Positions 8,438 to 16,511 of a DNA stretch of 64,000 bases are shown piece by piece. The position numbers were made by a program, and so were the translations under genes. This DNA comes from Paenibacillus phocaeensis (GTDB taxonomy: Bacteria > Bacillota > Bacilli > Paenibacillales > Paenibacillaceae), in NCBI RefSeq assembly GCF_900021165.1, contig NZ_FCOQ01000009.1, positions 1 through 64,000 on the forward strand, read 5' to 3'. Under the pieces are notes generated by a model. The model did no database searches, was not told the origin of the DNA, and saw nothing but the letters and a program-made list of their open reading frames with translations. Positions within the stretch are counted from its first letter, which is position 1; every line of letters begins with the position of its first letter.

Positions 8438-8608
8438 AATTATGCGCCCCTTTTCACTAGGAGAATAACTTTACGATACATTAGACCCAGCTTTTAGTTA
8501 AATCTTATTATACTTTATTCCTATACATAAGTCATTAAAAATCGAATGATAGGACCTAAACAGCCCCCCTGGGGGAGATTCTGTCGAACTTGGTAAATTG
8601 CAGTAACG

Positions 8609-8638
8609 TTGATTTAGCAAAGGAACTTCCCCTATAAT
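8609..8638 (+). promoter_or_regulatory. Sigma-A promoter of the LysR gene
   Basis: TTGATT (8609-8614), an 18-base spacer and TATAAT (8633-8638), 66 bases upstream of the GTG start at 8705. Confidence 0.6.
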
Positions 8639-8704
8639 GAATAAATCACGAGGAAAGCGCCGGACCGGCGCGATCCCAAGGACGGGAAGAAAGGAGGCCT
8701 TCTG

Positions 8705-9607
8705 GTGAATATTAGTCAATTGGAGACGCTGATCACCATATCCAAAACGAAAAGCTTCCGAAAGGCCGGGGAGTTGCTCAACTTGACCCAGCCTGCCGTA
8801 TCCGCCCAGATCAAAAGTCTGGAGGATGAATTCCGCACCGTGTTGGTTGACCGCAACCAGCCGGTCACGCTGACGGATCGGGGGCAGGTATTCCTCGAGC
8901 AAGCCGAACGAATTCTGGATATCGTCGAAGAGCTTAAGCAGAAGTTGTCCGATATGGAACATACCCCGCAAGGCCATATCGTGTTAGGGACCACCACATC
9001 CATCGCAATTCAAATTTTGCCGCGAATTTTGTCGTACTTTCAAGACCAGTTCCCTCTGATCAAAACGACCATTCAATCCATGCCTTCCAGCTTGATTTAC
9101 CAAAACGTGGAGCAAGGGCTTGTCGACATCGGGATTGGCTATTTGATTGAAAATAACCCCCAGGTGCTCTCGTCGGTGTTATACTACGACACCTTCGAAT
9201 TCGTCGTTTCGCCGCGCCACCCTTTGGCGGGCAACCCTACACCCACACTCGAGTCGCTGCGCGACGTTCCCCTTATCATGTTATCCCCGGATACGGTCGG
9301 GCGTCGGTTTATCGACGAGGTCCTGCGACAGCACGACCTCGAACCGAACATCGTCATGGAGCTCTCCAGCAGTGAAGAAGTCAAACGGATGGTAGAGATC
9401 AATTTAGGCGCGGCGATCATTTCACGGCAGTCGATATTACGCGAGTTGAAACAGGGTACGCTAAAGGTGGTTCCGATTCCGGAGCTCGAAGTGACGCACC
9501 CGGTTGGCGTCATCTACAAATCGAGCCGCTACATCAATTCGGCGATGCAGCAGTTTCTCGCCGACCTCAAAGGCATGCCGGAAACGCACTTTATCAGTTC
9601 GGAATAA
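8705..9607 (+). CDS. LysR-family transcriptional regulator
   Basis: A 300-residue LysR regulator: a winged helix-turn-helix in the first 60 residues (SFRKAGELLNLTQPAVSAQI) and a substrate-binding effector domain from about residue 90. It starts at GTG, with AAGGAGG 7 bases upstream. It is read in the same direction as the PHP phosphatase 64 bases downstream, which may be in the same transcript. The effector is unknown; the sequence resembles CysB/CynR-like members in general layout only. Confidence 0.88.
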   Translation: MNISQLETLITISKTKSFRKAGELLNLTQPAVSAQIKSLEDEFRTVLVDRNQPVTLTDRGQVFLEQAERILDIVEELKQKLSDMEHTPQGHIVLGTTTSIAIQILPRILSYFQDQFPLIKTTIQSMPSSLIYQNVEQGLVDIGIGYLIENNPQVLSSVLYYDTFEFVVSPRHPLAGNPTPTLESLRDVPLIMLSPDTVGRRFIDEVLRQHDLEPNIVMELSSSEEVKRMVEINLGAAIISRQSILRELKQGTLKVVPIPELEVTHPVGVIYKSSRYINSAMQQFLADLKGMPETHFISSE

Positions 9608-9671
9608 CCCGGGACGCGAAGATCGGCACCCCATTGCGCCCCTCGCCATCCCAGAAAGGAGCAGTTACCCG

Positions 9672-10481
9672 ATGAAATTCGACCTTCACACCCATCACTT
9701 TCGCTGCGGCCATGCCGACGGGAACATCCGCGATTATATCGAAGCCGGCCTGGCTGCCGGTTTGTCGGTGATCGGAATCAGCGATCATACGCCATACTTC
9801 GGCCGCGAAGAGGATCAGCCTTTTCCCCGGATCGCCATGGGGAAACAAGCTTTTGCCGGGTACGTTGAGGAAGTGCTGAAGCTGAAGCAGGAGTACGCTG
9901 GCCGCATCGATGTTTTACTTGGGATCGAATCCGATTTCTTCCCAGAACACTTGGGCGCTTACCGGAATACGCTAAACCAGTATCCTTTCGATTATGTGAT
10001 CGGTTCGGTGCACAGCGTTGGAGAGGTGAGCATCTTCAATAAGAACCGCTGGAAGGGGCTGAGCCGCGAGGAGAAGGTAGCCAGCAAGGAGGCCTATTAC
10101 GCGTTGATTCGCCAATCGGCACGCAGCGGGATGTTTCAGATTCTCGGACACATCGATGCAATGAAAGGCAACTACCCGGCATTTACCGACATTCCGGCGG
10201 CCCAGGCGATCGACGAGACCTTAAAAACGGCCGCAGAGCACAAGGTTGCCATCGAGATCAACACCTCCGGCAAAACGAAGCTAAGCGGAGGCTGGTACCC
10301 GGACGATTCCATCCTCGAACGGGCCCTCCACTTCGGCGTTTCCGTGACCTTTGGTTCCGACGCTCACACCCCCTCGCGGGTTGGCGATGAATGGGAAGAA
10401 GTCGCTCAGCGCCTCAAAGAGATCGGCTTTCACGAATGGGTCTACTTCAAGAACAAACAGAGCGTCACCGTTCCGTTGTAG
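9672..10481 (+). CDS. PHP-domain histidinol-phosphatase-like hydrolase
   Basis: A 269-residue PHP phosphoesterase. The metal-binding motif HTHHFRCGHA (residues 6-15), ISDHTP, a GIESDFF motif, GSVHSV, LGHID and FGSDAHTPSRVG mark the usual metal ligands in order. The closest functional class is HisJ/HisK histidinol-phosphatase, which makes histidinol in histidine synthesis, but no his genes are nearby, so another phosphoester may be the substrate. The ATG at 9672 follows AAGGAG by 10 bases. Confidence 0.82.
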   Translation: MKFDLHTHHFRCGHADGNIRDYIEAGLAAGLSVIGISDHTPYFGREEDQPFPRIAMGKQAFAGYVEEVLKLKQEYAGRIDVLLGIESDFFPEHLGAYRNTLNQYPFDYVIGSVHSVGEVSIFNKNRWKGLSREEKVASKEAYYALIRQSARSGMFQILGHIDAMKGNYPAFTDIPAAQAIDETLKTAAEHKVAIEINTSGKTKLSGGWYPDDSILERALHFGVSVTFGSDAHTPSRVGDEWEEVAQRLKEIGFHEWVYFKNKQSVTVPL

Positions 10482-10539
10482 ACAAAAAAAGAGAACCCGT
10501 CATCACACGCTCCGGGTTCCAAGAGAAAATATATATTCA

Positions 10540-10571
10540 AAAGGGGGTCATGTAATAAGTGTACCCCCTTT
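10540..10571. terminator. Probable bidirectional terminator
   Basis: AAAGGGGGT (10540-10548) pairs with ACCCCCTTT (10563-10571), between the convergent PHP and GNAT genes. A second stem (GAACCCG/CGGGTTC) lies just before it. Confidence 0.6.
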
Positions 10572-10624
10572 CTATTAGGGTTTGATCACAGCTATATTTC
10601 ATTTGTGTAACAAAAAGCGATCGC

Positions 10625-11188
10625 TTATATTTCAAGGGATTTCCTTTCCGCAAGATACCTCTTCAGCCCCGCTCCCCGGCTCGTTCGACTGACGGCGGAG
10701 ATCGTGCCGGCTTCCCGCAGGCCGCATTTCCTCAGAACGCGCTCCGAGGCCGGATTATCCGGGCTGCAGCGCGCTTCTACGCTGGCGAGTCCCAGCGTGT
10801 CGAAAGCGAAATCGAGCAGTCTTGCCGCAGCTTCGGTTGCGTAGCCCTGGTTCCAATGCGCCGGAGAGATCAGATAGCCGAGCCGCGCTTTTTGGCCCTC
10901 CACGTCCCAATATTGCAGGGAGCACAACCCAATCCAATCTCCATCCTCTTTTCGGATCACGGCAAAATGAAGATCCCGCAGAAATCGGTAAGATTCCTCA
11001 AAATAGCGGTATAAACGGCCCGGAAACAGCAGCTTGCCCGGGTTGATCTCCGTATACGCACGCACCTCCGGATGAGACATGCAGCGGAACATCGCCGCCG
11101 TATCCTTCGGCTGAAGCCGGCGCAGCGTGAGCCGTTCGCTCTCCAGCACCGGAAACCGCCGCCGCAGTTGCTCCTTGATTTCCGTCAT
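10625..11188 (-). CDS. GNAT N-acetyltransferase (RimJ/RimL-like)
   Basis: A 187-residue acetyl-CoA-dependent N-acetyltransferase. The N-terminal LESERLTLRRLQPKDTAAMF and the central strand-helix with GYLISPAHWNQGYATEAAA (acetyl-CoA pyrophosphate loop), followed by VEARCSPDNPASERVLRKCG, are typical of RimJ/RimL-type enzymes that act on protein N-termini or small amines. The ATG at 11188 overlaps the stop of the upstream membrane-protein gene (ATGA) and has a GGGGGGAG site. Confidence 0.82.
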   Translation of the reverse strand: MTEIKEQLRRRFPVLESERLTLRRLQPKDTAAMFRCMSHPEVRAYTEINPGKLLFPGRLYRYFEESYRFLRDLHFAVIRKEDGDWIGLCSLQYWDVEGQKARLGYLISPAHWNQGYATEAAARLLDFAFDTLGLASVEARCSPDNPASERVLRKCGLREAGTISAVSRTSRGAGLKRYLAERKSLEI

Positions 11189-11928
11189 GCTTGCTCCCCC
11201 CGGTTCCGCTCCAACGCGCGGAAAATGCTCGCAACCCCATAAAGCATAAGATAACAGAAGAACGTGATCAGAAAAATCCATTTGCAGAAGATCAGCGCAT
11301 GCTCCACATTCGCCGCAACCGAAAAATAATGGGCCGTTTCGCGGAGCACAACCCCCGGTTGTCTTAGCAGATCCCAACTGTTCCAGCGCATAAAGCGGCC
11401 GAGATAAATGCCGAAGCTGCTTAGCAGCAGCACCATCACGGCAAATGCCCAGCCGGTTAGCCGGCCTCCCGCTTGTCGCACCAGTTGATGCACCGACGCC
11501 AGGGAGATCGACGCCAGCGCCAGGCCCAGCAATCCGGCGAACAGCAAGGTAAAGAGGTGATCCCAGAACGGCATTTCCTCCCAGAACCGGGTCCCCGCCG
11601 CAATTGGATAGCGGTTAAACGGGTGCAGCAAATCGGTAATTAAATACGCGGCATTGGGATAAAAAAACAGCCACAGCAGTCCCACCGGCACACTTAACCC
11701 AAGCCTAGCCGTCCGTGAGGTTAACAAGCTGATCAGATCAAGCAGAACCGCCAACCCCAGCGGAATCCAGGCCAGGAACACGTTCCAGATCAGAAACAAA
11801 TAGGGCGGACGTCCGCCTCCCGGCAACCGCGTGTCGATCACATATTTCATCCCGATGACCGTAAAAATGAACAAGAGGACATACAAGATCCATTTCTCCG
11901 GATAACCAAGCTTCCCCCATTTCTGCAA
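11185..11928 (-). CDS. DUF1361 membrane protein
   Basis: A 247-residue polytopic membrane protein with about six hydrophobic segments. It has the DUF1361 features FLIWNVFLAWIPLGLA and FYPNAAYLITDLLH. Function is unknown. The start is TTG at 11928, placed 8 bases after GGAGGG; an out-of-frame ATG lies between them. The stop codon overlaps the GNAT start, so the two are translationally coupled. Confidence 0.75.
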   Translation of the reverse strand: MQKWGKLGYPEKWILYVLLFIFTVIGMKYVIDTRLPGGGRPPYLFLIWNVFLAWIPLGLAVLLDLISLLTSRTARLGLSVPVGLLWLFFYPNAAYLITDLLHPFNRYPIAAGTRFWEEMPFWDHLFTLLFAGLLGLALASISLASVHQLVRQAGGRLTGWAFAVMVLLLSSFGIYLGRFMRWNSWDLLRQPGVVLRETAHYFSVAANVEHALIFCKWIFLITFFCYLMLYGVASIFRALERNRGEQA

Positions 11929-12100
11929 GAGATCATCCCTCCCGTCTGCCTTTGGCCAATATACGTTCCAGGCCGGCGGATAGTTACCGTCGCCGCGAGT
12001 CCCTCCCCACGCGACGCGGGATTCGAAAGGCTGGAACTTGTCGCGGCAACATGGTATAAAACGGTATAGATATCTTAGTATGGATTAAGGAGTTAACGCC

Positions 12101-12430
12101 ATGCAGCCGTTTACCGCACGAACGATTGAAATCATATCCGCCATCCCCCAAGGTAAGGTGATGACCTACGGACAGATTGCCGCCGCTGCAGGGAGCCCCC
12201 GCGCCGCGAGACAGGTCGTCCGTATCCTTCATAGCATGAGCGGCAAATATGGCTTGCCCTGGCACCGTGTCGTCAATGGGAAGGGGGAAATTGCGCTGCA
12301 AGAGGAATCGGCTGTACAGGAACAGACGTGGAACCTGGAAGCGGAAGGGGTGGAGGTGCTCCCCGGCGGTCGTGTTGACTTGGACCGGTACCAGTACCGC
12401 CCGGAGAGCTTGAAGGATCATAACCCGTAA
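12101..12430 (+). CDS. Alkyltransferase-like protein (ATL), MGMT family
   Basis: A 109-residue homologue of O6-methylguanine-DNA methyltransferase. The helix-turn-helix (TYGQIAAAAGSPRAARQV) is kept, but the active-site PCHRV is PWHRV (residues 53-57), so the methyl-accepting cysteine is replaced by tryptophan. ATL proteins bind O6-alkylguanine without repairing it and route the lesion to nucleotide excision repair. An AAGGAG site precedes the ATG. Its 3' end overlaps the convergent NagZ gene by 13 bases. Confidence 0.85.
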   Translation: MQPFTARTIEIISAIPQGKVMTYGQIAAAAGSPRAARQVVRILHSMSGKYGLPWHRVVNGKGEIALQEESAVQEQTWNLEAEGVEVLPGGRVDLDRYQYRPESLKDHNP

Positions 12431-13746
12431 GGCTTCAGGATATTGCCGATATCGCGATTCAACCGTTTCGTATCGGGCCCTGGCGCCGCTTCGTTGGTAA
12501 GGGCATATTTCTCCTTCAACTTCAACACGTTATAAACCCGTTCATCCAGCATTTCCGCCGAAATCCCTCCGGAGCTGACCGCATCGCGGAGCGCCTGAAG
12601 GACCTGCTTTTCCTTCTCTTCATCATGGCCGACCAGCACGATATTCCCGCCAGCCTGAACGAACTTCACGGCCGCATCGCGAATGTCATAATGTTCGACA
12701 ACCGCCCCCATGGTCATGTCGTCGGAAATGATCGTGCCTTCATACCCAAGTTCCTGCCGCAACAAATCGTTAATGACCGCCTTGGAGAAGGAGGCCGGGT
12801 GATCAGGGTCCAGCTTGGGCATTAGCAGATGAGCGATCATCACGACGTCCGCCCCCTCTTGAATCGCCTGTTTGAAGGGAACCAGCTCCAGCTTCCGCAG
12901 CCGCGTCAAGTCATGTTCAACGACCGGCAGCCCCAGATGCGAATCCACCGAGGTATCGCCATGCCCCGGAAAATGCTTCACGACCGGGATTACGCCTTGC
13001 TCCCGAATCCCCTTCATGACGGCGATGCCCATCTTACTGACGATCTCCGGCTTCGTCCCGAATGCCCGATCCCCGATCACCGGATTGTCCGGGTTGCTGT
13101 TGACATCAAGCACCGGGGCAAAGTCAAGATTGAGCCCAAAGCTGGCCAACTCGCGTCCAAGGAGGCCGCCAATTTGCCCGGCGAACTCCTCGCTGCCGGT
13201 ATTGCCGATCTTGCGGGCGGCCGGAAGCTTCGCAAGTTCTTCAGGCATGCGGCTCACCCGTCCGCCTTCCTCGTCGACGCTCAGAAACAGCGGAACCTTC
13301 TCGTTATGGTTGGCGGCTTTCAAGCCATTAAATAATTCAAGCGCCTGCTTGGCATCCTGGATATTATCCTTATAGAAAATAAAGCCCCCGACGTGATACT
13401 CCTCAATCAGCGAGCGAGTTGCGTCGTCCGGCTGAGTACCGTCCATCCCCACCAGAACCAACTGCCCGATTTTCTCTTCGGTGCTCATTTGGGCCAGCAG
13501 TTCTGCGGTTGGATCGGTCGGTGCCTCCGGTGTCTCCGGCGCTTCCGGCGCAGCGGGGCCGGAAGGGGCGGTTTCTCCCTGAGGGTTCCCGTTCCCGGCG
13601 GTTCCGTGTCCTGCACCTGCAGAAGGTGAAGGAGGCTCCGCCGCCCCCTGCCTCGGGGAACACCCTCCGATCAAGAGGAGCGCCAGCAACAGGCAGGCGA
13701 TCATCCAAAGGTTTCTTTTCCGATGTTGTGTGTGTATCCCGTCCAT
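12418..13746 (-). CDS. nagZ: Glycoside hydrolase family 3 lipoprotein (beta-N-acetylhexosaminidase type)
   Basis: A 442-residue exported lipoprotein: a basic N-terminus, a hydrophobic core and a lipobox LIGGC with Cys29. A proline/alanine/glutamate-rich linker follows to about residue 75, then a GH3 catalytic domain. KHFPGHGDTSVDSHLG is the NagZ-type motif with the His of the catalytic dyad, and SDDMTMGAV carries the nucleophile Asp. Such enzymes remove N-acetylglucosamine from muropeptides outside the cell in Bacillus-type recycling. The ATG at 13746 follows GGAGGC by 7 bases. Confidence 0.85.
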   Translation of the reverse strand: MDGIHTQHRKRNLWMIACLLLALLLIGGCSPRQGAAEPPSPSAGAGHGTAGNGNPQGETAPSGPAAPEAPETPEAPTDPTAELLAQMSTEEKIGQLVLVGMDGTQPDDATRSLIEEYHVGGFIFYKDNIQDAKQALELFNGLKAANHNEKVPLFLSVDEEGGRVSRMPEELAKLPAARKIGNTGSEEFAGQIGGLLGRELASFGLNLDFAPVLDVNSNPDNPVIGDRAFGTKPEIVSKMGIAVMKGIREQGVIPVVKHFPGHGDTSVDSHLGLPVVEHDLTRLRKLELVPFKQAIQEGADVVMIAHLLMPKLDPDHPASFSKAVINDLLRQELGYEGTIISDDMTMGAVVEHYDIRDAAVKFVQAGGNIVLVGHDEEKEKQVLQALRDAVSSGGISAEMLDERVYNVLKLKEKYALTNEAAPGPDTKRLNRDIGNILKPYGL

Positions 13747-13800
13747 TCTATCGCCTCCGTGTTCAACGTGATAACCTTTATCCGGCAAGGATGGATGGGC

Positions 13801-14376
13801 TCATTCCTGCTTCCACTTCTTCTCCGCAATAGACGGCACGAAGTGTTCCATCCGGGACAACAACTCCCCCGGTTCCTCGGCCAGATTAATCAAAGCCTCG
13901 TGCCCGGGATGTACAAACCCCGACCGGACACAGGAATGCACCAACTCCATCAGCGGCTCGTAATAGCCCTGTACATTCAGAACGCCAACCGGCTTCTGAT
14001 GAATGCCGATTTGCAGCCAGCACAGCACTTCAAACAACTCTTCCAGCGTGCCGAATCCGCCGGGAAGAGCGATGAATCCGTCCGCCATTTCACTCATTTT
14101 CGCCTTGCGGGCGTGCATGCCCTCGACTTCGATAAACTGCGTCAGCCCGGGGTGGGCCATCTCGCCGTGAATCAACCCGGAGGGCATGATGCCAACCGCT
14201 TCGCCGCCGGCTGTCAGGATCGCATCGGCCACCGCGCCCATCAGCCCGTGCCTTGAGCCCCCATAAATTAAGCGGTACCCCCGCTGTGCCATGACTTCCC
14301 CCAGCCGCTCCGCTTTTACGCGGTATTGCCCATCTTCGCCGAACCTGGATCCGGCAAACACGCAGATCGATTTCAT
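13801..14376 (-). CDS. LOG-family protein (TIGR00730 Rossmann fold)
   Basis: A 191-residue Rossmann-fold protein of the LOG (lonely guy) family. It begins MKSICVFAGSR, has GGSRHGLMGAVADA, and the diagnostic PGGFGTLEELFE. Characterised members are nucleoside 5'-monophosphate phosphoribohydrolases that release the base (cytokinin activation in plants); many were once mislabelled lysine decarboxylases. The ATG at 14376 follows GGAGGGAAGAGG. It is 54 bases upstream of nagZ on the same strand. Confidence 0.85.
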   Translation of the reverse strand: MKSICVFAGSRFGEDGQYRVKAERLGEVMAQRGYRLIYGGSRHGLMGAVADAILTAGGEAVGIMPSGLIHGEMAHPGLTQFIEVEGMHARKAKMSEMADGFIALPGGFGTLEELFEVLCWLQIGIHQKPVGVLNVQGYYEPLMELVHSCVRSGFVHPGHEALINLAEEPGELLSRMEHFVPSIAEKKWKQE

Positions 14377-14405
14377 CCTCTTCCCTCCTGTATGATGAGT
14401 ATGGA

Positions 14406-14957
14406 TTACACGTGATCCAGCGAATCTAAACGCCCGCCGGCAAGGTCCCAGCGATGACTGAACTTTACCAGCCGCGGATGCGGATCGGCCGGCTCCGCCG
14501 CAAGCACAAGCCGAATTTTGACGATCCACTCTTCAAAGGAAGAGAAGGAGGCAAACTGGTTGGCCAGCTCCGGCGTCACATACAAGAAGTGGGGAGCCGG
14601 ATAAACCTCCGTCAAATGACGAAGGGCCGTGTCGATAGGGGTGTACTTTTTCCGCTTCCCTTCCCAGCCTTCCACGCTGATGGCCAGCCGGGTCCCCTCC
14701 TGTTCCCGCTTCCACGCATGAAGCCGATCCTCCCTGCGATAGAGAGGACTGACCGGATCTTTGGACATCCGTCTCACCGTTTCTTCATGCAGCGGATAGA
14801 GGACCAGCTTCGTAAACTTGCGGTTCTCCGCCTCCTCGGCAGCCCGAAGCAGCTCATCGTCCGAAGTCTTTTCGAACGCATCATAATAAATCAGCGACCC
14901 TTTGCGGCTCGGGGCCGGCGGCTCGTAACCAAAGGGCACCTGAATGTTCTGTCTCAA
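14406..14957 (-). CDS. Conserved hypothetical protein
   Basis: A 183-residue soluble protein I do not recognise. It is rich in charged residues, begins with an extended proline-rich stretch (VPFGYEPPAPSRKG) and contains HEETVRRMSKD and a C-terminal FEEWIVKIRLVL helix. There is no signal peptide or membrane segment. The gene sits between the LOG gene (29 bases downstream) and a DinB-family gene (11 bases upstream), all on the minus strand, so a shared transcript is likely. Codon use is like that of its neighbours. Confidence 0.6.
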   Translation of the reverse strand: MRQNIQVPFGYEPPAPSRKGSLIYYDAFEKTSDDELLRAAEEAENRKFTKLVLYPLHEETVRRMSKDPVSPLYRREDRLHAWKREQEGTRLAISVEGWEGKRKKYTPIDTALRHLTEVYPAPHFLYVTPELANQFASFSSFEEWIVKIRLVLAAEPADPHPRLVKFSHRWDLAGGRLDSLDHV

Positions 14958-14968
14958 GCCGTTTCCTC

Positions 14969-15379
14969 CTACATGCGATAATTAGGGATATATGGAGTAG
15001 AATGCCCTTTTTTTCGAAAAAAGCTAACGAATTCCCCGTTCGATAAAATTAGGCGAAACCGGCGCCAGTCCCAACTCCCGCGACCAAACGGACAACTGGC
15101 CGATAGATGAATTTCGTGGGCGATGGCATGTCGCAGAATTTCACCTCGCGTAAACTCTCTACCCCATGGATCGGTGACGAGTAGACCGTCCATATCGTGG
15201 GTCCAGGTCTGGAGGAATTCCTCCACTTCGATGTGAAATGAATCCGAAAGTTTTCTCACCCGTTCCAAAGTCATATAGGACTTAAAATCTTCCTGAAAAT
15301 CCGGTTTCCCTTGGATGACGCGGATCCAACTCCATTCCACATCGGCGATATGAAACAACGTCTGCAGAATGCTCCCCAC
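14969..15379 (-). pseudogene. DinB-family protein, 5' end damaged
   Basis: 136 codons of a DinB/YfiT-like four-helix protein: LFHIADVEWSWIRVIQGKPD, LSDSFHIEVEEFLQTW and HAIAHEIHLSAS carry the expected metal-binding histidines. Homologous reading continues upstream in frame (FLWCENVPPEELLRKRVGG) to about 15455, but it lacks the usual first helix and any ATG or good start before a TGA near 15465. The GTG at 15379 is the only in-frame start and would remove helix one. I read it as a 5'-truncated gene; expression from a rare start further up is the alternative. Confidence 0.55.
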
Positions 15380-15489
15380 CCCGCCTACCCGCTTGCGCAG
15401 CAGTTCTTCCGGAGGGACGTTCTCGCACCAAAGAAACCACGGTAACCTGATTTTACCATAAGCCGCCAGACCAATTCAGCCCGCAGAAT

Positions 15490-15527
15490 GTAAAATAAGC
15501 CCCCGGACATCCCTGTCGCGGGAGCGT
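15490..15527 (-). terminator. Terminator of the MerR gene
   Basis: Minus-strand GCTCCCG...CGGGGGC with an inner GACA/TGTC pairing, followed by TTATTTTA, 24 bases after the MerR stop. Confidence 0.65.
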
Positions 15528-15550
15528 CTTTGTCATTTTATCTGATTGGG

Positions 15551-16324
15551 TTAGCTGCCCATACGGTCCGCCTTCGGCGGATCGGCGGCATAAGCTTCGG
15601 CTGCAGCCAGCAAATAATACGCCAGCCCGGTTTGTTGTCCTTCCAGCATCGTGCGATGGAATTCGTCAGTTAGGAAGAATCGAGCTTGCGCCGCGAAATC
15701 CGCAGGAGCAGCGGGATGGCCGTGCTTCGTCATAAAAGCCAGATGGTCTTGGATGATTTGCCGGATTCCCTCATCCTGGTGGGATATTCCGGAACGTAAG
15801 GCCTCCGCCAGGTTGTTTGTAAATTCCATAGCCTCCTTGGCTTGCTCGTTTAATTCCGGCACGTCAATGGGCTGTGATCCGGGGATCTCCACTCCGTAGG
15901 TCTGGCTTAAATACTCCTCTTGCTCCCGCAGCGCTTCGCGCCACTCGGCTTCATCGGCAAATCCTACAAACAACGACTTCCCCTCCATTTCTTCCCCTGC
16001 AGTTGCACTCTCCAGTGACTTCTCCAACGTTTGCAGAATGGCCTCCAACCTCCGCTTTCGGCTGTGAAGCAGTTCCCGCTGCTCGGCCAAAATGTCGCTG
16101 CGTTGCCGCTGCTCTTTCAGAAGCGACTGAATTTGCGCCAGCGGCAGTTCGAGCTCCCGGTAAAACAGGATTTCCTGCAGCCGCTCCAGTTCCCGTTCCC
16201 CATACAACCGGTAGCCTGCCTCGCTGATTTCCCGGGGCTCTAACAGGCCGATCTTGTGGTAATGATGCAGCGTTTTGATCGTGACCCCCGACAGGTCCGA
16301 TACCTCCTTGACGGTGTATAACAT
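15551..16324 (-). CDS. MerR-family regulator with TipAS-type ligand domain
   Basis: A 257-residue regulator: the MerR winged helix (YTVKEVSDLSGVTIKTLHHY, residues 3-22), a coiled-coil dimer helix with many Arg/Glu/Leu around residues 80-115, and an all-helical C-terminal domain (about 150-250) of the TipAS antibiotic-recognition type. TipA-like proteins bind thiopeptides or other drugs and activate the promoter by twisting DNA. No resistance transporter lies beside it, so the target is not apparent. Confidence 0.82.
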   Translation of the reverse strand: MLYTVKEVSDLSGVTIKTLHHYHKIGLLEPREISEAGYRLYGERELERLQEILFYRELELPLAQIQSLLKEQRQRSDILAEQRELLHSRKRRLEAILQTLEKSLESATAGEEMEGKSLFVGFADEAEWREALREQEEYLSQTYGVEIPGSQPIDVPELNEQAKEAMEFTNNLAEALRSGISHQDEGIRQIIQDHLAFMTKHGHPAAPADFAAQARFFLTDEFHRTMLEGQQTGLAYYLLAAAEAYAADPPKADRMGS

Positions 16325-16459
16325 CGAATCTCCTCCTTATTTTTGGCGGTCACGCCGTTGTTCCACATCGGCTTCCCGACGTCCGCTTCTTGAGCGTAAG
16401 GCCTCCTCAAAGGGGAGAGTCAACTGCCATTTTACCCTTTCACAATCCAACCAAGCTTA

Positions 16460-16489
16460 TGAAAAAGAGAGAGGCCATGAGGCCTCTCC
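16460..16489 (-). terminator. Terminator of the YcdB-SLH gene
   Basis: Minus-strand GAGAGGCC-TCAT-GGCCTCTC followed by TCTTTTTC, 20-50 bases after the stop at 16512. Confidence 0.75.
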
Positions 16490-16511
16490 CTGCTGACTTC
16501 ACCCCGCGGCG

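Noticed and set aside
8550..8575. CCCCCCTGGGGG as a terminator or operator
   Set aside because: It is too short for a terminator without a T-run, and nothing else ties it to the flanking divergent genes.
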